Source: TMED14 sp964475135 (lineage in GTDB: Bacteria > Bacteroidota > Bacteroidia > Flavobacteriales > Schleiferiaceae). From it: 64,000 bases of DNA. The stretch lies in assembly GCA_964475135.1 (NCBI GenBank), contig CAYYWL010000002.1, positions 16,336-80,335 of the forward strand. Direction: 5' to 3'. The translations under genes and the position numbers were made by a program. How positions within the stretch are numbered: position 1 is the first letter of the stretch; each line of letters starts with the position of its first letter. Shown here piece by piece: positions 25,901 through 34,415 of the stretch. The notes beneath the pieces are model-generated. The model saw only the letters and a list, made by a program, of their open reading frames with translations, was not told the origin of the DNA and did no database searches.

Positions 25901-26252
25901 CTTGGTCGTGACCGACGACATTCCAGGTATGTCGGTGGCCAGCGAGCGCGGAACTCTTTTGGCCGTCGACCTTCAGCTCAGTCCCGAACTCATAACCGAA
26001 GGTTTGGCGCGCGAGGCAGTGAACCGCATCCAAAACCTTCGCAAAGACAGCGGGTTGGACATCACAGACCGCATCGAATTGTGGATTTCGGGAACCCCTG
26101 AGGCCCTTGACGCCGTTGCCGCGCACCGCGACTACGTCGCTTCCGAAACCCTGGTAGCCCAGTGGGGGGAAGGTTCCGCGCCAAGCGACGCGCATGCGAC
26201 CGAGACCGACCTCGAGGGATTGACCGTAACGCTTTCGTTAAAAAAAGCGTAG
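22917..26252 (+). CDS. ileS: Isoleucyl-tRNA synthetase
   Basis: This class I synthetase has 1111 residues, the longer form usual in Bacteroidota. The HIGH-equivalent is PGIHHVMGR near residue 60 and KMSKR starts at residue 662. The editing domain (CP1) carries WTTTPWTLPSNTAL and GTGIVHTAPTFGADD. It starts at the ATGA overlap with ridA. Housekeeping, cytoplasmic; dksA and lspA follow as in many genomes of the phylum. Confidence 0.97.
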   Translation: MSHRFTERGPLNLPEIQREILEYWKAEGVFEKSLREGAPSFVFYEGPPSANGMPGIHHVMGRAIKDLFCRYKTQKGFRVDRRAGWDTHGLPVELGVEKELGITKEAIGKTISVADYNAACREAVMRYTDVWNRLTEQMGYWVDQENPYVTYTTKYIESVWWLLGELHRKNLLYKGYTIQPYSPKAGTGLSSHELNQPGCYRDVTDTSVTAQFEVVPSDQGRALFGDRPVHLLAWTTTPWTLPSNTALTVGPNIEYSLIATTNPYTGIEVNVILASALVANYFKADEEGGTWTRLSTAKGSDLVGLRYTQLIPVALPYQDADQAFRVIPGDFVTTEDGTGIVHTAPTFGADDARVAAAAGVPPMLVLDSEGNPVPLVDLLGRFVAEAGTLAGKYVKNSYYDAGQEPKLSVDEEIAIQLKTENKAFKVQKYVHSYPHCWRTDKPVLYYPLDSWFIRSTAAKQRLQELNTTINWKPASTGTGRFGNWLENLNDWNLSRSRYWGIPLPIWRSEDGREEVCISSLEQLRAELERSVAAGHMASNPLAGFTPGDMSDANYAGVDLHRPFVDEWILTGASGQPLYREKDLIDVWFDSGAMPYAQVHYPFENKDAIDGRGAFPADFIAEGVDQTRGWFFTLHAIAGMVFDSVAYKTVVSNGLVLDKNGQKMSKRLGNSIDPFEAMAKYGSDALRWYMLTNAQPWDNLKFDPDGVTEVQRKFFGTLHNTYGFFALYANVDGFDPKAPQVPHRDRAELDRWILSRLHSVVAEATEAMEAYEPTRAFRPVADFVVDELSNWYVRLSRRRFWKGAMGDDKLSAFQTLHECLDTVARLMAPLAPFYAEQLYRDLNGPSASVHWSRFPEADPARIDADLERRMDLAQRMTSLVLSVRKKERVRVRQPLPRIVVPVLNPTQHADLDAIEELLLSEVNVKTLERVEPTSGLFVQRAKPDFKALGPKVGPRMKTVSAALAALTDAQLRSLEQDGQLVLDLPDGPYTVEPGDVLVVTDDIPGMSVASERGTLLAVDLQLSPELITEGLAREAVNRIQNLRKDSGLDITDRIELWISGTPEALDAVAAHRDYVASETLVAQWGEGSAPSDAHATETDLEGLTVTLSLKKA

Positions 26253-26295
26253 ATGTCTTGCATAGGAGTTCAGATTGATTAAATTCGGGCCTCTT

Positions 26296-26673
26296 ATGGA
26301 ACCCACTATTCGCTTTTCCGACGCCGAACTCGACGAGTTTCGCCAGCTTATTCAGACCAAGATTGACAAGGCTGAAGAAGACCTGCGCATTCTTAAGGAG
26401 CAGTTTACCAACAACATGGACAACGGCACCGAGGATACCGCGCCGATGTTCAAAAGTTTTGAAGAGGGCTCTGAAACAATGAGCAAAGAAGCCAACGCCA
26501 TGCTCGCGGCGCGCCAAGAGAAGTTCTTGCGCGACCTCAAGGCGGCGCTCGTGCGCATCAGCAACAAGACCTACGGAGTCTGCCGCGTAACCGGCAAACT
26601 CATTGAAAAGGAACGATTGAAGCTGGTTCCGCACGCGACCACCAGCATGGAAGGCAAGATGAGCAAGCGTTGA
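26296..26673 (+). CDS. dksA: DksA/TraR-family transcription factor with a single cysteine
   Basis: This 125-residue protein has an alpha-helical coiled-coil part (about 8-90) and the C-terminal signature YGVCRVTGKLIEKERLKLVPHAT. Only one cysteine is present where DksA has four, so the C4 zinc finger is lost, as in many Bacteroidota homologues. It would bind the RNA polymerase secondary channel and modulate rRNA and stress promoters. I chose ATG 26296 (MEPTIRFSD); an in-frame start at 26275 is also possible. Its stop overlaps the TTG start of lspA. Confidence 0.87.
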   Translation: MEPTIRFSDAELDEFRQLIQTKIDKAEEDLRILKEQFTNNMDNGTEDTAPMFKSFEEGSETMSKEANAMLAARQEKFLRDLKAALVRISNKTYGVCRVTGKLIEKERLKLVPHATTSMEGKMSKR

Positions 26674-27302
26674 ACCGCCTGCGCAACCCTCTCATTCTCG
26701 CACTAGTGCTGATTCTTGCGGATCAGGCACTCAAAATCGCCATTAAAACCCAGTTTGCGCTGGGTGACGCGGTCAAACTGACGCCTTGGTTTCACCTGCA
26801 CTTCACCGAGAACCCCGGGATGGCCTTTGGCCTGAATTGGGGCGGCGCAACCGGCAAAGTGATTCTCAGCCTCTTTCGCATCACCGCCATCGGGGGCATC
26901 GTGTGGTATGCCATTCGCTTGGCCCGCCGCGGAGCGCATCCGTTTGTACTGACTACCCTCGCGCTCATTTTTGCCGGAGCCCTTGGCAACGTGATCGACA
27001 GCCTTTTTTACGGTGTTCTGTTTGACCGCGGCCTTACGTGGTCACCCGAGTACGAATTCTGGATGGCCTACGACGGCGTCGCGCAATGGGGCAATGGCTA
27101 CGCGGCTCCGCTGCTGGGCAACGTGGTAGACATGCTGTACTTCCCGCTGTGGACGGGCTACCTACCCGACTGGTTGCCGATTTGGGGCGGAACCTATTTT
27201 CAATTTTTCAGACCCATATTTAATTTGGCCGACGCCTACGTAACTGTGGGCGTAGTCTTTTGGTACTTTGCGAGCCGCCGCCCTGACTGGTGGCCCGCCT
27301 AA
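26670..27302 (+). CDS. lspA: Signal peptidase II
   Basis: The 210-residue inner-membrane aspartyl protease removes lipoprotein signal peptides. Catalytic aspartates are Asp110 in GNVIDSLF and Asp188 in NLADAY. It is longer than the E. coli enzyme (164) because of a roughly 65-residue insertion between these motifs, a feature of the phylum. The start is TTG overlapping the dksA stop (TTGA). It would process the many lipoproteins encoded here. Confidence 0.94.
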   Translation: MNRLRNPLILALVLILADQALKIAIKTQFALGDAVKLTPWFHLHFTENPGMAFGLNWGGATGKVILSLFRITAIGGIVWYAIRLARRGAHPFVLTTLALIFAGALGNVIDSLFYGVLFDRGLTWSPEYEFWMAYDGVAQWGNGYAAPLLGNVVDMLYFPLWTGYLPDWLPIWGGTYFQFFRPIFNLADAYVTVGVVFWYFASRRPDWWPA

Positions 27303-27313
27303 ACAACCCTGCC

Positions 27314-28696
27314 ATGCGCACCCTTTTTATTGCTTTTAGCATTGCGGCCCTTCCGGCGGCCGCCCAACTCGTCCGAGGGGAATACCCTGAAACCCAGCGT
27401 TCACTTGAGCTTCACCTCAACGAACTCGCCAGCGACGCGATGGGGGGGCGCCTTCCTGGAACCGAACAAGGCGACCGCGCCGCCAAGTACATCCAAGCTC
27501 AGTTTGAAGAAGTGGGGCTCGCCGGACTCTTCGGGGGCGAGTTCACGCAAATGGTGAATATCCCCGAGAAGGGCATCCTGCCCGAAGCCGGAAACTACCT
27601 TCGAGTGGGCGAGGCTCAGCTAGCGCTCCGCTCCGCCTACTGGCCCCATATTTTGTCTGACAACCGTGAGGTCGAAGGCCCCCTTACCTGGCTCGGTTAC
27701 GGCACCCCGGCCGAGGTCGCCAAGGCCAAAAAGGGCCGCATCGCGGTGATTGTCGCGGATATTCCCGCCAAAAAAGCCAAGAAATTGAGCAAGCTCGCCT
27801 CGTTGACCGAACGCATCAACGCAGCGCGCGCCCACGGAGCCCAAGCCATCATCCTCCTTCAGCCCGTGAACGGAAGCCCCAAGTTGGACCTCTTGCGCCG
27901 CATGCGTCCCATCGGAATGCCCGTGGTCACCGTTCACGACCTCGCCTCGTGCAAAAGCCTCAAAAAGAACGCGAAAAAATCCGCCCGCGCGGCCGTTGGT
28001 GTCCAAGTGATTCCGCAAACGATTACCGCGCCCAACGTCGGAGCCTGGATCAACCGAGGTGCGCCCGAAACAGTGGTCATCGGAGCGCACTACGACCACG
28101 TCGGTTGGGGCGCATGGGGTTCGCGCAAGCCCGAGGCTGAAGGCCAAGTGCACAACGGAGCCGACGACAACGCCAGCGGAACCTCAGCCATGCTTGAGCT
28201 CGCCCGAAAACTCTCGCACACACCAGGATTTGAACACGTCAACTTCGCCTTTTTGGCATTTACGGGCGAAGAAAGCGGCCTCCTTGGGTCACGCTCTTTT
28301 GTTTCACAGTTGCCCCCCGAAATGGGCAAAGTCAAAGCCATGGTCAACCTTGACATGGTGGGTCGCCTCAACCGGTCTGACAGCCTGCGCGTGTACGGCG
28401 TGCACACGGCGGTGGAATTCCGCGAAATGCTTCAGGCCATCCCCGCCGAGGGCTTTTACTGGGATCTTCGCGACGAAATTTTTGCCCGCTCCGACCACGC
28501 TCCGTTCATTAGTGCCGGAATCCCCGCCGTTTTCTTCTTCACCGGACTCCATGAGGACTACCACGCGCCAGGAGACGACATTGAGAAGATTGACTACGAA
28601 GGTCTCGCCGAAGTAGTCACTAAAGTGGAGCACTTTGTCACCCTCATCAGCCATGCCGGATCACTTTCAGTTCAGATTCCTAACGACGAACGCTGA
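27314..28696 (+). CDS. M28-family zinc aminopeptidase, exported
   Basis: The 460-residue exopeptidase has a signal peptide (MRTLFIAFSIAALPAAAQ), a PA-type domain inserted before the catalytic part (about 100-225), and all M28 metal ligands. These are the His in GAHYDHVG, Asp in GADDNASG, the Glu pair in TGEESGL, Asp in NLDMVGR and a distal His in LHEDYHAPGD. It probably trims peptides in the periplasm. ATG 27314 opens the signal peptide; the stop overlaps the gpsA start (TGATG). Confidence 0.92.
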   Translation: MRTLFIAFSIAALPAAAQLVRGEYPETQRSLELHLNELASDAMGGRLPGTEQGDRAAKYIQAQFEEVGLAGLFGGEFTQMVNIPEKGILPEAGNYLRVGEAQLALRSAYWPHILSDNREVEGPLTWLGYGTPAEVAKAKKGRIAVIVADIPAKKAKKLSKLASLTERINAARAHGAQAIILLQPVNGSPKLDLLRRMRPIGMPVVTVHDLASCKSLKKNAKKSARAAVGVQVIPQTITAPNVGAWINRGAPETVVIGAHYDHVGWGAWGSRKPEAEGQVHNGADDNASGTSAMLELARKLSHTPGFEHVNFAFLAFTGEESGLLGSRSFVSQLPPEMGKVKAMVNLDMVGRLNRSDSLRVYGVHTAVEFREMLQAIPAEGFYWDLRDEIFARSDHAPFISAGIPAVFFFTGLHEDYHAPGDDIEKIDYEGLAEVVTKVEHFVTLISHAGSLSVQIPNDER

Positions 28697-29691
28697 TGGG
28701 TAAAAATCCAAAAATCGCGGTCCTCGGGGGCGGATCCTGGGCCACCGCGATCGTCAAAATGCTTACGCAGAACGAGGACTATGTGGGCTGGTGGGTCCGA
28801 CGCGAAGAAGTCGCTGCACACATTCGCCAATTTCACCACAATCCGAACTATTTGTCGGATGTCGCACTTGAAACCGATAAAATTTACGTCGACCACGACC
28901 TGATGAGTGTGGCCTCGCAGGCTGAAATCCTGGTCCTAGCCGTCCCCTCAGCTTTTTTGGCCGAAGCTATTGAGCCGCTGCGCGAACTGTTGCCCCAGAA
29001 GTGGGTGATCTCGGCCGTCAAGGGCATTGAGCCCGGGTCGCACCAAATCATTGGCGAATACTTGCACGACAACATTGGCCTTGACTACAGCCGATTTGGC
29101 GCGATTGTCGGGCCGTGCCACGCTGAAGAAATTGCTTTGGAGCGCCTTTCGTACCTCACCGTGGCCAGCGAAAACGAAAAGCTTTCGAATGCGGTGGCTG
29201 AAAAGCTCCGCGGCTCATACGTCAAGGTTCGCTGCACAGCTGACATTTACGGAACCGAGTACGCCGCCGTCCTCAAAAACATCTATGCCATCGCTGCAGG
29301 CCTGGCCCAAGGGCTCGGGTACGGGGACAACTTTCAAGCGGTGCTCGTCAGCAATGCGCTTCGCGAAATGAAGCGCGTGATTGGCGCCGTCCACCCCATC
29401 AAGCGGCAGATCATTCAGACCGAATACTCAGGCGACCTCTTTGTCACGATGTACTCGCCCTTTAGTCGCAACAGGCGCTTGGGACTGCTGCTCGGCAAGG
29501 GCTACAGCCTGTCCGCAGCACGAGCCGAGATGAGCATGATTGCCGAGGGCTACTACGCCGCAAAGCTGATTCGAGAGGTAAAGCGGGAGCGCGAAGTAAA
29601 AATGCCGATTGCCCTAGCCGTATACAAAGTCCTTTACGAGAACGCGTCTCCGAAAAAAACGCTGCGCGCCTTGGCCGAAAAGCTCAAGTAG
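28696..29691 (+). CDS. gpsA: Glycerol-3-phosphate dehydrogenase [NAD(P)+]
   Basis: This 331-residue enzyme makes sn-glycerol 3-phosphate from dihydroxyacetone phosphate for phospholipids. The Rossmann motif is GGGSWATAIVKM at 11-22, the GpsA substrate loop GPCHAEEI is near 139, and VLKNIYAIAAGLAQGLGYGDN carries the catalytic Lys. The start ATG shares a base with the stop of the peptidase gene. Confidence 0.94.
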   Translation: MGKNPKIAVLGGGSWATAIVKMLTQNEDYVGWWVRREEVAAHIRQFHHNPNYLSDVALETDKIYVDHDLMSVASQAEILVLAVPSAFLAEAIEPLRELLPQKWVISAVKGIEPGSHQIIGEYLHDNIGLDYSRFGAIVGPCHAEEIALERLSYLTVASENEKLSNAVAEKLRGSYVKVRCTADIYGTEYAAVLKNIYAIAAGLAQGLGYGDNFQAVLVSNALREMKRVIGAVHPIKRQIIQTEYSGDLFVTMYSPFSRNRRLGLLLGKGYSLSAARAEMSMIAEGYYAAKLIREVKREREVKMPIALAVYKVLYENASPKKTLRALAEKLK

Positions 29692-29706
29692 GGCGCGGCC
29701 ACGTTG

Positions 29707-29714
29707 TACCTTTA
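29707..29714 (+). promoter_or_regulatory. Possible -7 box of the tatA operon
   Basis: TACCTTTA differs from TAnnTTTG by one base and lies 19 nt before tatA. Confidence 0.35.
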
Positions 29715-29733
29715 CCCTTTATCTAGGTAAACT

Positions 29734-29927
29734 ATGGCACTAAGCGTATTTATGGGCATGGTAGGCCCATGGCAAATCGTCTTGATCGTGGCTTTGGTTG
29801 TGCTCTTGTTTGGCGGCCGCAAAATTCCCGAACTTATGAAGGGATTGGGCGGAGGCGTCAAGGAGTTCAAAAAGGCCATGCGCGAAGACGAGGACGACAA
29901 CTCAAAGGACGACAGCAAGAAACTGTC

Positions 29928-29931
<4 letters not shown>
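29734..29931 (+). CDS. tatA: Twin-arginine translocase subunit TatA/E
   Basis: This 65-residue protein has one N-terminal transmembrane helix (GPWQIVLIVALVVLLFGG), the hinge FGGRKIPELMKGLG, an amphipathic helix and an acidic, charged tail. It would form the pore-like ring of the Tat system. tatC is not in the window. Its stop overlaps the gatA ATG. Confidence 0.94.
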
Positions 29932-31342
<1,411 letters not shown>

Positions 31343-31346
<4 letters not shown>

Positions 31347-32596
31347 TTTTTCGTCACATACTATTGTCCATCGTTTTGGCTGCGTCCGTTATGGCATCTG
31401 CAGCTGGACGAGACACTGCCCGATTTGGCCTTGCGACCAAAGTAGACACGATGTACGCCAAGTGGGCGCTCAGCAGCAGCCAACGCAATTGGGTAAGCCA
31501 ATTCAAAGGTCCCGCCGATAGCCTTGCCGGTGCCTCACTGGCCGTGAGCGATGAGGTCCTCAAGCAGCGCTTGGCGGTTTTGGATAAGCGCTCGCCAATG
31601 GACTTGCGCTACACTCCAGATGTGCGCAATGCCATCGCGATGTACGTCGTGCGCAAAAAAGACCTCGTCGCCCGGGTAATGGGCCGTGGTCGCTACTACT
31701 TCCCGATTTTTGAAGCGGGTCTTGACCGCTACGATTTACCCCTTGAGTTGCGGGCCCTCCCTATGATTGAGTCGGCACTTAACCCATTGGCCACCAGCCC
31801 TGCAGGCGCGAAAGGGCTATGGCAGTTCATGTATGCTACGGGCAAGCTTCAGGGCCTCGAGATCGGAAGCTACGTCGACGAGCGCTCAGACCCCGTCAAG
31901 TCGACCGACGCCGCGTGCCGCTACTTGAAGCGCCTCTACGATATGTTTGGTAACTGGGAACTCGCCCTCGCCGCCTACAATGCTGGTCCCGGAAACGTTT
32001 CAAAGGCGATTCGTGCCTCAGGAGGTAAGACCAACTACTGGGAGATCCGCCCCTACTTGCCACGCGAAACCCGCATGTACGTGCCCAACTTCATCGCCGC
32101 AAACTATGCCCTCGCCTACGGCGGTTTGCACGGAATCAAGCCCGACCTGCCCCCCGCGACATTTTTTGACGTAGACACGGTTAACGTGACGGCAACCTTA
32201 GACTTGAACGTGGCCGCCGCCAAGTTCAGCGTCGACACTACGTTGCTGAAAGTACTAAATCCGATGTACAAGCTTCAGGTGATTCCGGCACCTAGGGACG
32301 GTAAAATGTACGCACTTGTGCTGCCCCGCGCGGCCGTGGCAAGCTTTCAAGAGTGCGCCGATTCTGCTTACGCCGCATCAAATAAAACCCGAGTTCGCGC
32401 CGAAGCTCCTGAGCCCCAGACCACTACGGCGTCTAGTGCTCCCGCGAGCAGTCCGAAGCGCCACACGGTGCGCTCCGGCGAAACCCTCAGCGCCATTGCC
32501 CGCAAGTACGGCGTTCGCGTGAGCGACATTCAGAAATGGAACGGTCTGCGCGGAACCACCATTCAGATCGGGCAGCGCCTCATTGTGAAAAAATGA
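31343..32596 (+). CDS. Lytic transglycosylase with LysM (MltD-like)
   Basis: This is a 417-residue exported murein hydrolase with a signal peptide (about 1-21). The SLT catalytic domain (about 130-260) has Glu143 in PMIESALNP and the motifs GLWQFM and AAYNAGPGNV. A C-terminal LysM domain (about 373-416, HTVRSGETLSAIARKYGV) binds peptidoglycan. It cleaves glycan strands to 1,6-anhydroMurNAc ends. Both ends overlap neighbours by ATGA. Confidence 0.93.
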
Positions 32597-33573
32597 AGTG
32601 GCTCGCGGTCGTCATCCTAAGTCTTGGCGTCGCGAGCTGCGGCCCTGACGGGGCTGATCCGGTCAAGAGGGAGCGTACGCTTCCGCCCAGCAACGGGTCG
32701 CACAACGACCTCACCGTCATCTGCCCACAGGACCTGTGGGAGTCGTTTGCCGGGCTCGCTATAGCCACCGAGTTGGGCAAGCCGGCACCTGCGCTTCCGC
32801 AGTCTGAACCGACCTTCTCAATCATTCACGCTGTACCCGAAAAGGTCAATGGTCTGCTGCGCCGCGGTAAGAGTTTGCTCAACCTCGCGGTGATTCCGGA
32901 CTCCACCGCGATGCTCGTCGTCCACAATGTGTACGCCCGGCCCCAAATCGCGATTCAAGTGATCGCTCCGTCGGCCGAGGCCCTGCAGGCCATGCTCCCC
33001 CAGGCTTTGGCCAAGGCCAGCGCCCTTTACCGCGAGCACGATGCCACCATTTTGGCCGCGCGCATGCGCAAGAACGCACAAAACCCCCTTCCCAAAGAAG
33101 TTAAAGCGCTTGGAATCAAGTCAATGACCCTTCCTGAAGGGTTTGTGGTCACCTTGAGCAAGCCCGACTTAGTGGTCCTTCGCCTCGAAACCAAAAAGAG
33201 CACCCAGTACCTGATGCTCACGCGAACCCCCGACAGCGATTCCCCAACCCCTGAGGCCGACGTGATTTCAGACCGCGATGCGCTGCTGCGCCAATACTTC
33301 GAGGGGCCGCAAGACAAGAGCCACCTTACTACCGAGATGCTACTGCCCCCGGTACAAGCGTTTGACGACGCCCACGGCGTCCGTCGGCTGTCTACCAAAG
33401 GGCTGTTTAAGACTGTGGGTGGATACGGAGGGGGACCCTTTGTCAGCGTCCGCAGCTTTTTGAACAACGGAAGCATCGGAACCGCCGATGCCCTGCTCTT
33501 TGCCCCCGGCACCAGCAAAAACCGCCTTCGCATGGAGCTCGACCTCATCACCTCGTCGGTGGTGTGGGAATAG
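32593..33573 (+). CDS. DUF4837-family lipoprotein
   Basis: This 326-residue protein has lipoprotein Cys16 (GVASC). The body (LTVICPQDLWES..., LLRRGKSLLNLAVI) matches the DUF4837 family of Bacteroidota, for which no function is established. It is translationally coupled to the lytic transglycosylase, which hints at envelope maintenance. I start at ATG 32593; an in-frame start at 32536 would be inside the LysM coding region and would hide the signal peptide. Confidence 0.8.
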   Translation: MKWLAVVILSLGVASCGPDGADPVKRERTLPPSNGSHNDLTVICPQDLWESFAGLAIATELGKPAPALPQSEPTFSIIHAVPEKVNGLLRRGKSLLNLAVIPDSTAMLVVHNVYARPQIAIQVIAPSAEALQAMLPQALAKASALYREHDATILAARMRKNAQNPLPKEVKALGIKSMTLPEGFVVTLSKPDLVVLRLETKKSTQYLMLTRTPDSDSPTPEADVISDRDALLRQYFEGPQDKSHLTTEMLLPPVQAFDDAHGVRRLSTKGLFKTVGGYGGGPFVSVRSFLNNGSIGTADALLFAPGTSKNRLRMELDLITSSVVWE

Positions 33574-33696
33574 CTATTGGCTAGTGGTTTCTTGTGGCTT
33601 CGCCACATTTCTAGCTTCTTGTGGCTTGTTTTTGGTGGCTAGTGAGCAGCAACTAGAAACCAAAGACCAGTAACCGGTAGCCAGTAGCTAGCTGCC
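33571..33696. repeat. Intergenic repeat cluster, copy E
   Basis: The convergent spacer between DUF4837 and recO holds GTGGC-TTC-GCCAC (33594-33606), an inverted pair TGGTTTCT (33585-33592) / AGAAACCA (33655-33662), and CTAG/CCAGTAACCGG strings. The GGTTTCT...AGAAACC pair also frames part of copy B. Confidence 0.6.
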
Positions 33697-33698
33697 GA

Positions 33699-34415
33699 CT
33701 ACAAGTTCCTCAGAATTTCCACCGACTTAAGGCGACCCCATCCCGTGTGCTGGGACTCGAGGTAGGCCAGTAGGGCGTCGAGGGCCTCGTTGCGCTCAGC
33801 CCGGTCAATCGGCGTGCCTGCGACGGCGCGCGCAAGAGCCTGAGAGGGCCCGGGGGGCAGCGCAGAACTGGCGAAGCTCCCGATCGGGGCCCATGCCCCC
33901 TCTGCAGGGAAAAACGGCCAAATGCCCTCGGTGGCAGGTAAATCCGGCACCTCAAGCTCAAATCCGAGGTGGCGGCACACCAAAAGTGTTACCTCGAGAG
34001 CTCCGTAGGCCACGGGCTCTCCGCGATCCCATCGGGTCAAAAGCTCGTGAACGTCGTCAAAAAACGCCGAATTTGCGCTGCCCTCGTACAGAACGGCCCT
34101 CAGTAGTTCTGAAGTATACATGACCAGCATCTGGAGCTGCGGCTCGTCGTGCAGGCGGCGCCACGGTGGATTGAGTCGGGCCTCTTGAATGCGCCCTAGA
34201 GAACCGCGTGCGCGGGCCGGAACCAACTCCAAACTCGCCAGCGGCTGCGCCATCGCTGGGCGAAATCCCCCTGCGGCGGATCGTAAACTCGGAATGTACG
34301 CCGACCACGTTCCTTCGGTACGAAGCCACAGGCGAAGGACGGCGGCGCGCTCTCCTTGGGGAGTACGGCCAAGCACCAAGGCTTGGTGGGCATTGGGAAC
34401 ACTCAAGGCCGTCAC
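33699..34415 (-). CDS. recO: DNA repair protein RecO
   Basis: The 238-residue protein has an OB-fold N terminus and the C-terminal sequence TGWGRLKSVEILRNL, which corresponds to the conserved G-x-LKS-x-E-x-L end of Bacteroidota RecO. It lacks the Cys4 zinc site. It anneals single strands and loads RecA in the RecFOR pathway. The GTG start overlaps the porZ stop (GTGA). Confidence 0.8.
   Translation of the reverse strand: MTALSVPNAHQALVLGRTPQGERAAVLRLWLRTEGTWSAYIPSLRSAAGGFRPAMAQPLASLELVPARARGSLGRIQEARLNPPWRRLHDEPQLQMLVMYTSELLRAVLYEGSANSAFFDDVHELLTRWDRGEPVAYGALEVTLLVCRHLGFELEVPDLPATEGIWPFFPAEGAWAPIGSFASSALPPGPSQALARAVAGTPIDRAERNEALDALLAYLESQHTGWGRLKSVEILRNL

Noticed and set aside
29769..29927. 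N-terminal extension of GatA to 525 residues
   Set aside because: It is out of frame with, and wholly overlaps, tatA; GatA homology begins at 29928.
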